Positions 13,922 through 25,500 of a stretch of 64,000 nucleotides of DNA are shown here, piece after piece. The notes under the pieces are model-generated. The model ran no database searches and was not told the DNA's origin. It worked only from the letters and a program-made list of their open reading frames with translations. Position numbers and translations under genes: made by a program. The DNA lies in NCBI GenBank assembly GCA_018340805.1, contig JACMZG010001908.1, positions 11,967,235 through 12,031,234 of the forward strand, written 5' to 3'. Within the stretch, counting starts at the first letter, position 1; each line of letters opens with the position of its first letter. This DNA is from Microvelia longipes (taxonomy: Eukaryota; Arthropoda; Insecta; Hemiptera; Veliidae).

Positions 13922-16900
13922 TTGATACAAAATTACAATAAGTTTTATATGGTTGGATAATATAAATATCACACGTAAATTGTCAAGTAAATATCTTAAT
14001 AATTTACTGTAAATCATATAAATCCTAAAAAAACAAGCCAAGACGCATAATACAACAAATCTATCTCTCGGGTGGCTAACATAGTATATAGTTGGCAAGT
14101 TGCCAGCCCAGCTGACAGCCATTAATATTCCTCACACAGAGGTAAGGAGTAAAGTGGATGATGACATGTTAACTGTTGAGCACCCACCATTAACCACAAT
14201 CTTTCCGGACAATAACTTTCTTCACTTATTAGTCATTATGAGTATGCAACTAAACATAGGGACATAATCATTTAGAGTAACAAAAAAAAAGTTTTATTCT
14301 AGACAATTTGTATTTTATACGTAAATTGAATTAATGAAGTTTTCTGCATAATTTACTCAGATATATAAATTATTTTAAAATATGATTTATAATAATCTTG
14401 ACTTTAAGGCCTTGTGAACATCTAGACAGTTTTATTAGGATTTGATGATCTTTTAATCATAAGCCGAAAATAAGTAAGATAACAGAAATATTTAACTCTC
14501 TTATAGTTTTTAACTAGCAAAATCCAAGTCATAACTTTAGAATAATAACATGGTTTATGGCTCTAAGCCAAATAAAAAACATGGTTTTAGACTTTTGTGC
14601 CAAATAAACATGGTATTGTGGCACATAGGCGGCCAAATAAAAACAAAATAATATATTAGCTAATTAGGAAGCTCAAAAATCATTTAATTTTAAGTTTTGA
14701 CGAACTTTGAATAGTCAGTTGACAGATTTTGCCATACTCCTCACTATTACAAATTACAATCTAGGTTGGCCAATCATATTACAACCTATTATAGCCTTGT
14801 AGATTGCTAACTAGCCTTATATAGCCTTGTAGATCAATAGGAATTATTCTTACAGGGACCTCCCCAGGTGACAATAGCAACCATAAAGTTAAGGATAATT
14901 TATTCGAACAATCATTTATAAAAACTGAGAGAAAGACCATGGTATAATGGCTCTAAGGCTCAATAAAATCAACATGCCATCAATTTTAATTTAAGTATGA
15001 GTTGAAAGCTTAACTATAGGCCCTTATCATTTTTTAAAAATATATTAAATAGTTATACTGCATTCTACCATATACAAGAATGCTACATATGATAGAGGTA
15101 ATATACTAGAGGTTTGCTAGTCTAGAAAGAAGAGGCTACAGATAGGAAAAATTCCTTTGCATGCTTGGGTCTTTCTTATATTTTACATTTTGCTCATTGC
15201 TGTTGACAGAGGGACCATCAATAATTTATTATTCGGCGGTCTTTAAGCTAGCGCCTTCTAGGTGCGTTATCAGGGATGTGGCGGGATGATAAGCAATGTA
15301 TAAGTGGAGTTTAAGTGAAATATAAAAAGTTAAATACCTGGAAAGGGCTAGGTCGTGGAAAAAGGGATGTTACAGACATTATAAATGTATTAGTCAAGTT
15401 ATTGAAAAAAAAAAACAAATTTTTACCTCAGTCTGTCCCTCAGCTGCTACATCATTATGAACCCCAGCAAAGTCTTTATTCTCCTGAAGAAGTTTGCCTC
15501 TGGTTTCTGGTGAAACCACCTTATTAGCATCAGCTAAGAATTTCTTTAAGCAACCTTCATTCAAATTTGTCCTGCAAAATGCAAGGACATTACAAGTTTG
15601 GAAAATAATCCTACCGATGCACCAAGCTCTGTATTTTTTTGTCATATTTATTTATTTATTTTTTACAATACAACGTATTAAAAATATTAAATTAGACTTA
15701 AAAAACAGAATTGTGAACTCCTCACAAAAAGACTAGAGTCTTGCACGTGAGGAGGAGTATAAATTATTACTAATTGATTATAATAGAAAGCTCAGGTATT
15801 AATCCTTGTTCCTTAAAATGAAGTAGATTTTTTTATTACAATGTTTGTAAAATAGCACATACATTTACTTCCTTTAATTAATTCAAATAATGCTGACTTT
15901 ATTTTGAATGTTTCAAATCAATAATTTAATAATAATTAAAACAAAGAAAAAGATCATAAAAAGGTAAACAACCAATCTAAGACTTATATTTCAAATTAAG
16001 ACTCATCTAATAGAATACAAAGTTAATACTTACGAAGCCTCGGTATTGGCCAAACTATGAATAAGTGCAATAGCTCCACAGGCATTTCCAATATATTGTT
16101 TCAAATAGAAAACATTCTCAGAAATTTTTTGAGGTTTCTCTTTTAGTTTTTTGTCTTCTTCAGCACGGAAAGTTTCATACTAAAAGACAATCATAATTGG
16201 AATTAATTTTACTCAAAACAATCTACTGTGATATTTAGCTGAGGATCCCACGTGAATATTTAACATGTTATAAGGGAAAACCTCTATTATAGTATAATAC
16301 ATGGTTATAATCAGTTAACAGACTGGGAAAATAATGTGAGGGAGCCAATGAGGTTAGTCCTGGATATTAAACCACACCCACAATTTGATAGGAGACCAAC
16401 CTCATTGGTTCTTTAACACTATTTTACCCATAGAGATATATTACTAGAGGGACCCTATAGGTTGAATTTTGAAACACCAAAAAGTAACCTTACCACATTT
16501 GATTATTAAAATAATCAAATAAACAGAACACAAATACAGTAACTTATAAAGTAGAACGTTTAAAATACACAACAAAACAATGTGCACAAGCATTGATAAG
16601 ATTTATTACTATATTAAATGATGAGATTATTTATTATTGTATACTTATTATCAAATGATTTATTATTATAACCTTAACTCACTCTTGGAGGAGGTTATAA
16701 TGAGGTCACACATAGCCCCAAAAAGATATTTCAGGCTTCTTAATGTAATGAGATAGGATATGGCATCACTAGTATACATCTCTACGATTTTACCACACTG
16801 ACAACTGATTATAACCATATGAAAGACTATAGACAATGACTAATTCTGCAAAAAGGGATGGAAGAAAGAAACAGCTTTAGTTTCCTCCCACGGCAAAGCC

Positions 16901-17600
16901 GAAGGAGAAAACTTAATTAGCCCCAGACGCTGACAGGTATAGGGAGATTAACTAGTTAGCTAAGAGGCTATCCAAGTGAGATTACTAATCAGTTTTTCCT
17001 TTCATAGTACTTGATTATAACTTATTGAGTAGGTAAAGGGAAGGATATCCCTCACCTTTTTGTGTTAGGATTTTGTTAATCTTATTAGCGAAGGGAATAT
17101 CATAATTAAGCAGAAATGGGTAAAAATTGTGACTATTAATCAATAAATATTAATAATAATTTATACCTTTTCACTGACTGGGAAAATAAGTATAAAAGCT
17201 AGAACTGGAGTAGGCAAGGCAGCAAGAGACTCGACATCTAAACCATACACGTCTATGACTTTCCACTTCTCTGGTACTCCAATGCGTGAAATGTACTGAA
17301 AATATAGACATATTAATCAAAAAATTCTAGAATTTTATAAATATACTTCACCAATATATAAATAGATTTCAAATTAGCGATTTCCTGTTGAAGTGCTGTA
17401 CTGGACTCTGAGCTCGTGAAAACATACCTTGTTCATCACCTGCAACAAACATGGAAATAAAAATATAAAATCCTATATAAAAAGTAAAATATATGTGAAT
17501 TCAAATCGTATAAAACACTTTTAGGATTAAATTTAGATAAAATTCAACTCACATCTGGATTTGATTCGATTGGAATCCAAGCAGGAGATGATTCGGTCAT
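6541..17600 (-). CDS. UCHL3: Ubiquitin carboxyl-terminal hydrolase, UCHL3 type (complete, 8 exons)
   Basis: Cysteine protease of peptidase family C12 that removes small adducts from the ubiquitin (and, for UCHL3, NEDD8) C-terminus. Exons in coding order: 17553-17600, 17428-17439, 17167-17295, 16034-16179, 15427-15571, 9398-9473, 7167-7225, 6541-6630. They total 705 nt, giving 234 residues, against about 230 in animal UCHL3. All junctions are GT-AG and in phase. The start is MTESSPAWIPIESNPD. The catalytic triad is visible: Cys97 in GNACGAIALIHSLAN (exon 4), His171 in EHHFVAFVHKDGGLYEL (exon 6) and Asp186 in the following LDG. Gln91, just upstream of the cysteine, matches the oxyanion glutamine. 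The protein ends ELRFGICALAANLD, like the family's conserved tail. It is head to head with the GMC gene. Nothing is missing, so an active enzyme is expected. UCHL1 is a less likely label because the crossover-loop region and tail read as UCHL3. Confidence 0.95.
8517..9217. mobile_element. Foldback element with TAGTCCAAGAGC ends (copy 1)
   Basis: About 700 bp in UCHL3 intron 6. It starts TAGTCCAAGAGCCAGGGCT and ends with CGACTCTTGGACTA. The arms are long inverted repeats of each other, including the paired blocks CTGCCTATCCAGAG and its relative near 9110. No coding capacity; the ORFs here are the two arms read on opposite strands. Related copies lie at 55543-56071 and, partly, from 61071. Confidence 0.7.
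9597..9640. repeat. (TAAAA/TAAA)n simple repeat
   Basis: Runs of ATAAAATAAAATAAAT at the low-coordinate side of the reverse transcriptase remnant at 9800-11400. Since that remnant reads on the minus strand, this may be the simple-repeat tail at its 3' end. Confidence 0.6.
9800..11400 (-). pseudogene. Non-LTR retrotransposon reverse transcriptase remnant
   Basis: Lies in UCHL3 intron 5, same strand as the gene. The central open stretch (10430-11095, 221 aa) reads LEIVIREQLVHYLEKNSLL, AYRKNRSTEKAVLKLV, CIDQSKAFDNV, RGGVVQGSNLG and LLITYADDTN: the ordered reverse transcriptase motifs of a LINE, ending in the catalytic YADD box. Upstream, to about 11400, another frame reads NMSNSKAQDYYGLS, and the frames shift near 11170. 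Downstream (9808-10430) a further frame has SVNFLGVVIDQKLTW and YRALVESRICYAILLWG, then GHSNLGIKLFNRL near the C-terminus. Jockey/CR1-like elements have this arrangement, but the clade is a guess. Frameshifts and the lack of an endonuclease mark it as dead and 5'-truncated. Confidence 0.85.
11492..11693. repeat. Two-copy tandem duplication, 102-bp unit
   Basis: TAACCTGGTCACCTATTGTA begins at 11492 and again at 11594. The two units are almost identical through AAACAATTATATTGTGTA. The segment ATCATTTGATACTACCGAGT recurs at about 58318, so the unit comes from a dispersed repeat. Confidence 0.8.
11700..13845. other. UCHL3: UCHL3 intron 5, middle part
   Basis: AT-rich intron sequence with no ORF worth calling and no repeat I can place with confidence. 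A short stretch near 12900-12970 is less AT-rich and contains GGTCTTGGGTTCAC, slightly like a tRNA-type B box, but nothing else supports a SINE. Confidence 0.4.
13846..13920. repeat. (TA)n microsatellite
   Basis: TA run with a few AATA phase shifts, preceded by a short CA run at about 13828-13842. Confidence 0.85.
13921..15426. other. UCHL3: UCHL3 intron 5, 5' part
   Basis: No coding region seen. Two or three short stretches repeat the theme ATGGCTCTAAGCCAAATAAA (near 14560, 14610 and 14950), suggesting a decayed tandem repeat or element fragment. Confidence 0.35.
16034..16179 (-). CDS. UCHL3: UCHL3 exon 4 with the catalytic cysteine
   Basis: Residues 64-111 plus two bases of codon 112. It reads YETFRAEEDKKLKE, then FYLKQYIGNACGAIALIHSL. 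Gln91 and Cys97 are the oxyanion and nucleophile positions. Acceptor TTTTAG, donor GTAAGT. Confidence 0.92.
16429..16787. mobile_element. MITE with CATAGAGATAT ends (copy in UCHL3 intron 3)
   Basis: The left end ATAGAGATATATTACTAGAG and the right end with CTAGTATACATCTCTA are rough inverted repeats. The left part matches the right end of 39363-39692 (CTAGTAATAATATCTCTATG) in reverse, so both belong to one family. Just outside lies a smaller inverted pair, CCAATGAGGTTAG (16351) and CCAACCTCATTGG (16397). No ORF. Confidence 0.5.
17428..17439 (-). CDS. UCHL3: 12-nt micro-exon of UCHL3
   Basis: Encodes only Val-Met-Asn-Lys, residues 17-20. On the minus strand it has a TTGCAG acceptor before and a GTATGT donor after. 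It is needed to join NPD of exon 1 to YISRIGVPEKW of exon 3. In known UCHL3 proteins four matching residues sit at this place (NPEVTNQ...), so the micro-exon restores the family's spacing exactly and keeps phase 0 at both sides. Automated gene finders commonly miss exons this small. Confidence 0.85.
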
Positions 17601-18377
17601 TTTCTCAAAAATTTAACTACAAATTATTTAAAAAAAATGACAAATTTAAAATGATGTTTTTTAAATAAACAAAAGTTTAGACAATTAATTAATAGAGAAC
17701 AATCAGAAAGTTAACGTGGAAAACAAAAAGCCGGCTTTATGACTAATCGTGCCTGTTCTTTTCCGTTCTTAACGAGGGGAAGGAAGTTAATCGCGCATGC
17801 TCAAAATAACCGCAAAAATGCGCACGCTCATAGAGTACAAAGATATAGATACTGATACAACCATAGGATACAACATTTAAGTTAAAAATTAAAAAAAAAT
17901 ATTAGTGATTAGATTAATAAACAAAATAATGCATTTAGTATTAAGGAAGATTCCTACTTTAATAATATCATAGCACTATTGATAATCTCACAACAACTTC
18001 GTATTCAAATTTATTACATTTTTAACGATTTATCTATGCTCAATTTACTCTTTTATTACTACCACTACAAAAATAAACTTTTTAAAAAGTTATTTTAAAA
18101 TAATTAATTTAATTAAATATAGATTGATTTATTTTTATTGTTGATTTATTGATTAAATTAATCAATTTTAATCAGATTAATGAATGAGTTTAGCCAAAGC
18201 TTTGTTTAGGATTTTTTTTCTTCTGTTTTGATTTTTGTTATCAAATTTTATTATCATTTAAATTTATTGATAACAATGGTGTTCTTCAAAGTTAGTTTAT
18301 TTTAATTGTTATATGTTTAATGGTTTCGTTCAAGAATGTCTTAGTTTTAATGTCGCATTGAAGACAGCCTGAATAAG
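17601..18377. promoter_or_regulatory. Head-to-head spacer, probable bidirectional promoter of UCHL3 and the GMC gene
   Basis: 777 bp separates the start codons of two divergent genes. The UCHL3 side is less AT-rich than its surroundings and carries GCGCATGC at 17793-17800 and TGCGCACGC at 17819-17827, both close to the NRF-1-type palindrome GCGCATGCGC that is typical of housekeeping promoters. No convincing TATA box. The half nearer the GMC gene (about 17880-18370) is very AT-rich and shows nothing else. Confidence 0.4.
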
Positions 18378-21300
18378 ATGCTGTATAATTTTAAGTTTTA
18401 TTGGTGGCTTTATGTTTACTGCACGTTTGCAAGTATTTTCAGTTTGTACATTTATATTCAAAATCAGTATGAATATTCAAAGTTATGGGCTTTGAAAGAC
18501 ATCGATAATACTTTGGACCATGAATATGACTTTATTATTGGTTAGTATAATGTTTTTAATTAAATTAAGACGAGATAAAGATACTAATCATGCAGAATTG
18601 TAAAATACATACTGTTTGTACGTTCACACAGTAATCTAAATCCGTGGATCGTATTAAGTACGCTAGTTAAATACGCTGTTAGAATAATTAGTACGTTATC
18701 ACACACTTCTTGATCCGAGGATCGGATTGGATACAATCTCTCAATACGGTAATATTAGCTGTATGAAGCATGCGGTGGGGATCCGATTGCACATGCTACA
18801 ACTAGGGAGATGGAATCTAAATGGATCCCCCAATACGCTGTATGTACCTTTAGAGACGATGAAGAACTAAGGTTAATGGAGTTCATCTTAATGAAAGAGG
18901 AAGTAGTCTCTCCACAAAAATATATTTCTCTTTAGCAAAGCGCTTTCAACCTAACAAGAGGTCATCATCAGTGCTAGCCGTTGAGTAAAGAAGAGTGTGA
19001 TAGAAGAGTCTTATAGATATATCAGATATCAAAGATAGACACATCTATCACCCTCTTCTTTATTCAATGGCTAGCACTGATGATGACCTCTTGTTAGGTT
19101 GAAAGCACTTTGCTATAAAGAAATATATTTTTGTGGAGAGACTTCTTCCTCTTTTATTTAGAGACGATCTTATTTAACGGTTAACCTTCTCGACAAACTT
19201 TTATTTCACTTCAATATTACCGTTTTTGATCAAATAACTTTTGGAAAATTAGAACGAAAGAATAAAAAGTCTCTCCACAGTTTATGATATTTATTTACAA
19301 TAAAGCAGAGCGCTTTCGACCTAACAAGAGGTCATCTTCAGTGCCTATTAAACAAATAAGACAAAAATAAATTTAAAAACCTTACTTAGAAAGAAAAAAA
19401 AATAAACAAATAAAAATACAAAGTATACAAATAAGAACAGAAATGAAGTTAAACATAATAAATAAAATAAATTTACCGTTGAGCAGAGAATAAAAGATAG
19501 AATGAATTATTAATTAAACAAAATTAAGATAGAGGTTTGAGCAGGCTTGTAACAAGACACATACTGGTTGGTTTAGGGTGCGGCGCTCGCAGTAACGCAT
19601 TGATAAGCGGCGTCCTCTCCCCTCTCTCGTTTAAGTTTAAATCGCCAACAGTGTCTTGACTTCTGAATATCTCTAAGTTTTCTAAAAAGTTTAACTTACG
19701 ACCTTTATCTCCGTAATGCAATATGCAATTTTTATGCGGAGCATTCACGTGGTTGTCAGTGATGAGGTGTAAGTAGAACTTGCTGGAAGCACGTTTAAGA
19801 TGTTCTTGTTAGGTCGAAAGCGCTCTGCTTTATTGTAAATAAATATCATAAACTGTGGAGAGACTTTTTATTCTTTCGTTCTATTACGATGGACTCCATT
19901 TATGCTCATTTTAAAACTTTTGGAATATTATTTTTTAGTGTAACTTTATTACTATACGAAGAAATCACAATTTAATTAAATACATTTTTTGTTCTAAACT
20001 TCCTTATAACCAATAGTGAATCTTCACTATAAAAGACGTGATGTTTTGGCAGGATCAGTTATTTTTGTTTGTGATTTTGTTTATTCACTCGATCAACTAA
20101 ACAAATATGGTGCAAGAATCTTATCGTATTTAATGCATATCCAATACGATTGCCTGTTAAATACACTGAGTGTACGAAGTAGTAGCCAAGGGAATTCGTC
20201 GGATACGCTAGTACCAGAGAGAATCAAATCTAGATTGAGCCCCCAAAATGCTGTACCATCAGGAGCGATTGTTTTTGAAATATTACCTTCTCGACAAGCC
20301 ATTATTTCACTTAAATATTACCCTTTTTAATATTTTTTTACTGTAACTTTATTATTATGCTATAAAATCACAATTCAATTAAACATATTTTATGTTTAAA
20401 ACTTCCTTATAACCTAAGTGAGCCTTTACAATAAAAGACGTAATGTTCTGGTGGGATAAGTTATGATGTTATCTGACTCGATCAACTAAACAAATACAGC
20501 GCAAGACCCAGATTGTATTAATGCATATGGAAAAAGATTACCTATTAAATACGCTGTATGTACGTAGTATGGGTGAAGTATTACTTCAGTAGGTATACAA
20601 GAGAGTCAGACAGAGTAGGGGTGAACTCATTGCTGGTCTATAGCAGCAGCTGTAGACCAGAAAAAAAGGAATATGAAATGACTAAGATATTTCTTTTTCA
20701 ATACACCCGACCTCAAAAACTTGTCAAACAATATTCCCTTTGTCAGACTGGGTTACAAAAAATATTCTATAAATATAGAAATAGTGGCATGCAAAATTAC
20801 AATATGAATTTTAAAAATATTGTCCTCTGTCTTAAGGAAAAGTCCTGTGCTGAAGTAAGGTAGCCAATTAAAATAGCTAACTAAATAAAGTAATACTTTA
20901 ACTCTAAATAAGAATACCTTAACTCTTATAAGACAAAAACTTTCAAGCTTTTGATATAATAATATAATAATAGACTTTTATTAAGAAAGGAATATCAAGT
21001 TGCTTCGAAATTTGATTATGTAGACATGCATTGATTTATCACCTTAGAATAATACTATATACAGAAGAGCACAACTGATAACAGCAAAGCCAGTTCACTA
21101 GTGGTCTTAATTAATGCTGCCACTCTAACTATATGCAATTTTCTTATAACAAAGTTGGCAATACTTACGGTTGTTGGATTATTAAGTTATATTTTTAATT
21201 ATTGATCGATTATTCATTAAATAATAATTTAAATATTGGTGAATTATAATTTTTATGGCATTTTTAATTGTATTTTAACGTTTTTATTAAAAAATATGTT

Positions 21301-22446
21301 AAAAGTAGTCCTCGTCTACTAAATGCAGATTCATGTACTCTGTTAATCTTTTTGTTTTCTAAGACTGATTTGATTCAAATTCACAGGTTTTTTTTAGTTA
21401 ATATATTTGTTTTTACCTACTTTCTTCATTAATGGATATTTATGCCATGTTTAAAAAATAATGTTTTGTTTTTAGAGTGGTAACCCTAATTAAGATCACC
21501 AGTGAACTGGCTTTTGTGTTATCAGTAGAATACTGTATTTACGGCCCTTTGTTCCTTCTATATTAGTATTATTCTAAGTTTATCACATTGACTAATTACC
21601 AATGAAGTATAAACCCATATTTTCTGATTTTATACATTATGACCCCCCACCCACCCTCCTGTCGAGGGACCCTGTCATATAAAATCACAATATATTAATT
21701 GGCTGATCTATTGCAGTGGGTGCAGGGACTGCCGGTTCTATACTAGCTGGTAGACTTGCTATAGGTGATGATTATAAAGTACTTCTTGTAGAAGCAGGAG
21801 GAGAGCCATCAAGAATATTAGATATACCTTTCATAACTCCTCTGCTACAGAGATCCAGCTATGACTGGCAGTATCAGACTGTACCTCAGATCAACTCTTG
21901 TCTTGGACTTAAAGATCGAGTAAGTTGTATCGATTTTAAAATCTAGTCAGCTCATACGTACTACCTGCAAAAATAAATCAGAGAAAGAGGTCCCAAAGCC
22001 ATACAACCAACACAGAGTCCATCAGAATGGCCACAAAGACTTTTCTATGGGACTCAATCATAGAGTTTGGTACATAAATCAGACTTATTAAAGTTTTTAA
22101 CTACTTTGTTCACTACTTACTTATTTCCTTAACTTTATTAAAAATTTAATTTTAAGTAATATCTGGATAAGTAAACCAATTGAACAGTCAACTGAATTTT
22201 TATTCTGATACCTTTCACCATCTTGAATGTATTTACTTCTAAATTTATGAACTTAGACGGGCTTATAAAACTCAAGATTTTGAGTACAGTTAATGTTTGT
22301 AAATTTTTAAAATTACAAGGCATTTTATACAAGTTGATGTACAAAAATGTCTTATTTATAACTAAGCGTATCTTTGGACTCGCTTCACATGTCCTTGGGG
22401 GACTCACTGATCAAGAATACATATACATAAACCTCAACAATATATA

Positions 22447-22519
<73 letters not shown>

Positions 22520-25500
22520 ATATATATATTGTTGAGGTTTATGTATATATTTATGTGTATACATGTATGTACAACTTTCCAACGGTTCACTGAATTGAAA
22601 TTAATCTCAGTACAAAATTCATCCTTGTTAATGTCCTGAACCCTATTGTATATGAAATGACGTCATTAAACCACAAACATTTCAAAAAATCTTCAAATCA
22701 TGTTTAGATTTGGCTGCAATGTTTTACACGAATACTAATATGTATGGTTCAGAAACACATGAAGTTCCATTTTATTATCAGTATTAGTTCTGGTTTTATT
22801 GATTGACATATATATGTCAAGCAAAACATGTCATTAATTGACATAATGTAATCAAATCACGTATTTTGACTAATAAATTTGAAAATTCACATATATCGTG
22901 GCAGTATGCCACTGATATATAAACCAGTTTCATGACGATCTGAACGAACTGGTTGCTGTGTAGCAACCACCAGTTCGTTCAGTTCGTTGTCGCGGAGCGG
23001 CTAAGAGGGCAAAGGCCTCTTGTTTTTAAAATAAAGTTATCTTTACTTTGAACCAATTTTTATTTACTAAATTAGTAAAATATTTTGATTTGGATGCCAA
23101 AAAATATTAGTAAATATTGACATTGAGCCAAACATACCTTGTATAATATCATACTTGTAACCTGTCTCTGATTCTCACAAGCCCCATTGGTTATGCTTTG
23201 ACCAACTCACAAATATTTTTCTTTCAATTATTCTTTTTGGAAAGTTACGTCTTTCATTTAGAGAATATTCTATTTTTATAATTTCTTTGTGAGGTTTGAA
23301 ATTAATATGATAACAGTTGTCTTTATGAGGATATTTATAGATCTGTATTCTTGTTAATACAAAAAATTTATAGAGACCTCTATTTAAAAATATTAAGGCT
23401 TTTGAGGAGGAATAGATCCAAAATAATTAATAAAACTAATTTTGCTGAGCTTTCGATATAATTTTATCTTTTTTCAAACAGTTACATGGTTGCTAACAAA
23501 TAGATGTTTCAAACATCTATTTGTTAGCAACCATGTAACCATGAAAGCTCAGAAAAATTAATTTTATTTATTATTAAAATGTTTCTTTTTGTGGACTTAT
23601 AAAAAAATATATAAATAAAAACGGGTTAATTACTGTTAATATTAATTAATTATTATTAATTAATATTATTGTTTAATATATTATAATAACTAAGCTTTCG
23701 ACTAAAAATTAGTCATCATCAGAGTTTAAAAGTATAAAATATAAAATAAAAATACAATTTTACAAACTACTTCATATTGCACCTTGGTATGGTTTGGTTA
23801 GCTGATGATGACTTCAACTTAAACTAAACTTAAACTCTAAAACTTAAAACGACTAAAACTTAAACTCTGATGATGACTAATTTTTAGTCGAAAGCTTAGT
23901 TATTATAATGTATTAAACAATAAAGGACTTTTGTGTAATTAACCCGTTTTTATTTATATATTTATTTATTATTTTGGACCTATTCCTCCTCAAAAACTTT
24001 AATAATTCTTGTTAATGTTATGTCTATAATGTTATCCACTTTATTTAATTTGGTCTGCTTGTATTTATGTATTTATTGTTCAAGTATTGATGTTTTCATT
24101 TTTTTGAGAGAACAATATATTTTTTGGTCAGAACAAATAAAAATTATTGAATAAATAAAATATATTGAACATGACACAAAGATGTTTGGTATCTTGATGT
24201 CTCACTTAGCTTGAAAAAATGTCACAGTGAGTTTAATTGGATTATTCCTTATTATTATTATAGACACTTACTAAAATTTAAGAAATTTTCTTATTTATCC
24301 ACATATATATTTAGTTTTATTGTTTCCCTATTTTTATTTTATTAAAAAAGTATGATAGCAAAAAATTTGACTTTGACTTTTACAGTTTATAAATGTTTAA
24401 GGTGCTTAAAAATAAACAGGATTTGAAAGTGCTTCAAAATCTCCGCTTTTTATTAATGTCAGTTTGTGACATATCATAGGCAGATAAATTTGTTAATTTT
24501 TATCAGTTTGTATTTTGACTTGAATAGAGTTTCTCAAATAGTTTTTAAAACATTAAAAGGTTATGGGCCCAGGTATATTAATGTCAGTTTGTGACATTTC
24601 ATTAACAGATAAATTTGTCAAGAGTTTCTCAAATAGTTTTTAAAACATTAAAATGTTATGGGCCCAGGTATATTAATTTCAGTTTGTGACATTTCATTAA
24701 CAGATAAATTTGTCAATTATTATCAGTTTGTATTTTGAATTGAATAGAGTTTCTCAAATAGTTTTTAAAACATTAAAAGGTTATGGGCCCAGGTATATTA
24801 ATGTCAGTTTGTGACATTTCATTAACAGATAAATTTGTCAATTATTATCAGTTTGTATTTTGAATTGAATAGAGTTTCTCAATAGTTTTTAAAACATTAA
24901 AATGTTATGGGCCAGGTATATTGATGTCAGTTTGTGACATTTCATTAACAGATAAATTTGTCAATTATTATCAGTTTGTATTTTGAATTGAATAGAGTTT
25001 CTCAAATAGTTTTTAAAACATTAAAAGGTTATGGGCCCAGGTATATTAATGTCAGTTTGTGACATTTCATAGACAGATACATTTGTTAATTATTATCAGT
25101 TTGTATTTTGACTTGAATAGAGCTTTTCAAATAGTTTTTAAAACATTAAAAGGTTATGGGCCCAGGTATATTAATGTCAGTTTGTGACATTTCATAGACA
25201 GATAAATTTGTTAATTATTATCAGTTTGTATTTTGACTTTATTAGGGTTTTTCAAATAGTTTTTAAAAAATTAAAACTTTTTAGAAAGAACCCCTTGCCC
25301 TTCAATGTCATTAGTTCCTTTTTCTTTCAAATTTTTAATTTGCCTGAGTGCCTATATAATGACCCTATATATATAAGTACCTATATATAAGTACCCACAA
25401 ACATGATCCATCAAAGATTTCAAATATTCACAAAACTTCAAAAAGTGTTTAGATCTGTCTAAAATTTAATACTTATGTATTACTATGTATGGTTAAGAAA

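Larger units (their letters stand above)
23385..24010. mobile_element. Nested foldback element with hammerhead-like cores
   Basis: The outer arms, TTTTGAGGAGGAATAGATCC (23401) and its relative at about 23978, enclose further inverted pairs. Inside are mirror copies of a hammerhead-like core at 23692-23722 (minus) and 23867-23899 (plus), and a perfect 29-bp-armed palindrome at 23481-23539. No protein-coding capacity. Confidence 0.65.

Noticed and set aside
20016..20863. Two roughly 100-residue frames in GMC intron 1
   Set aside because: They lie on diverged direct repeats and are not conserved between the copies.
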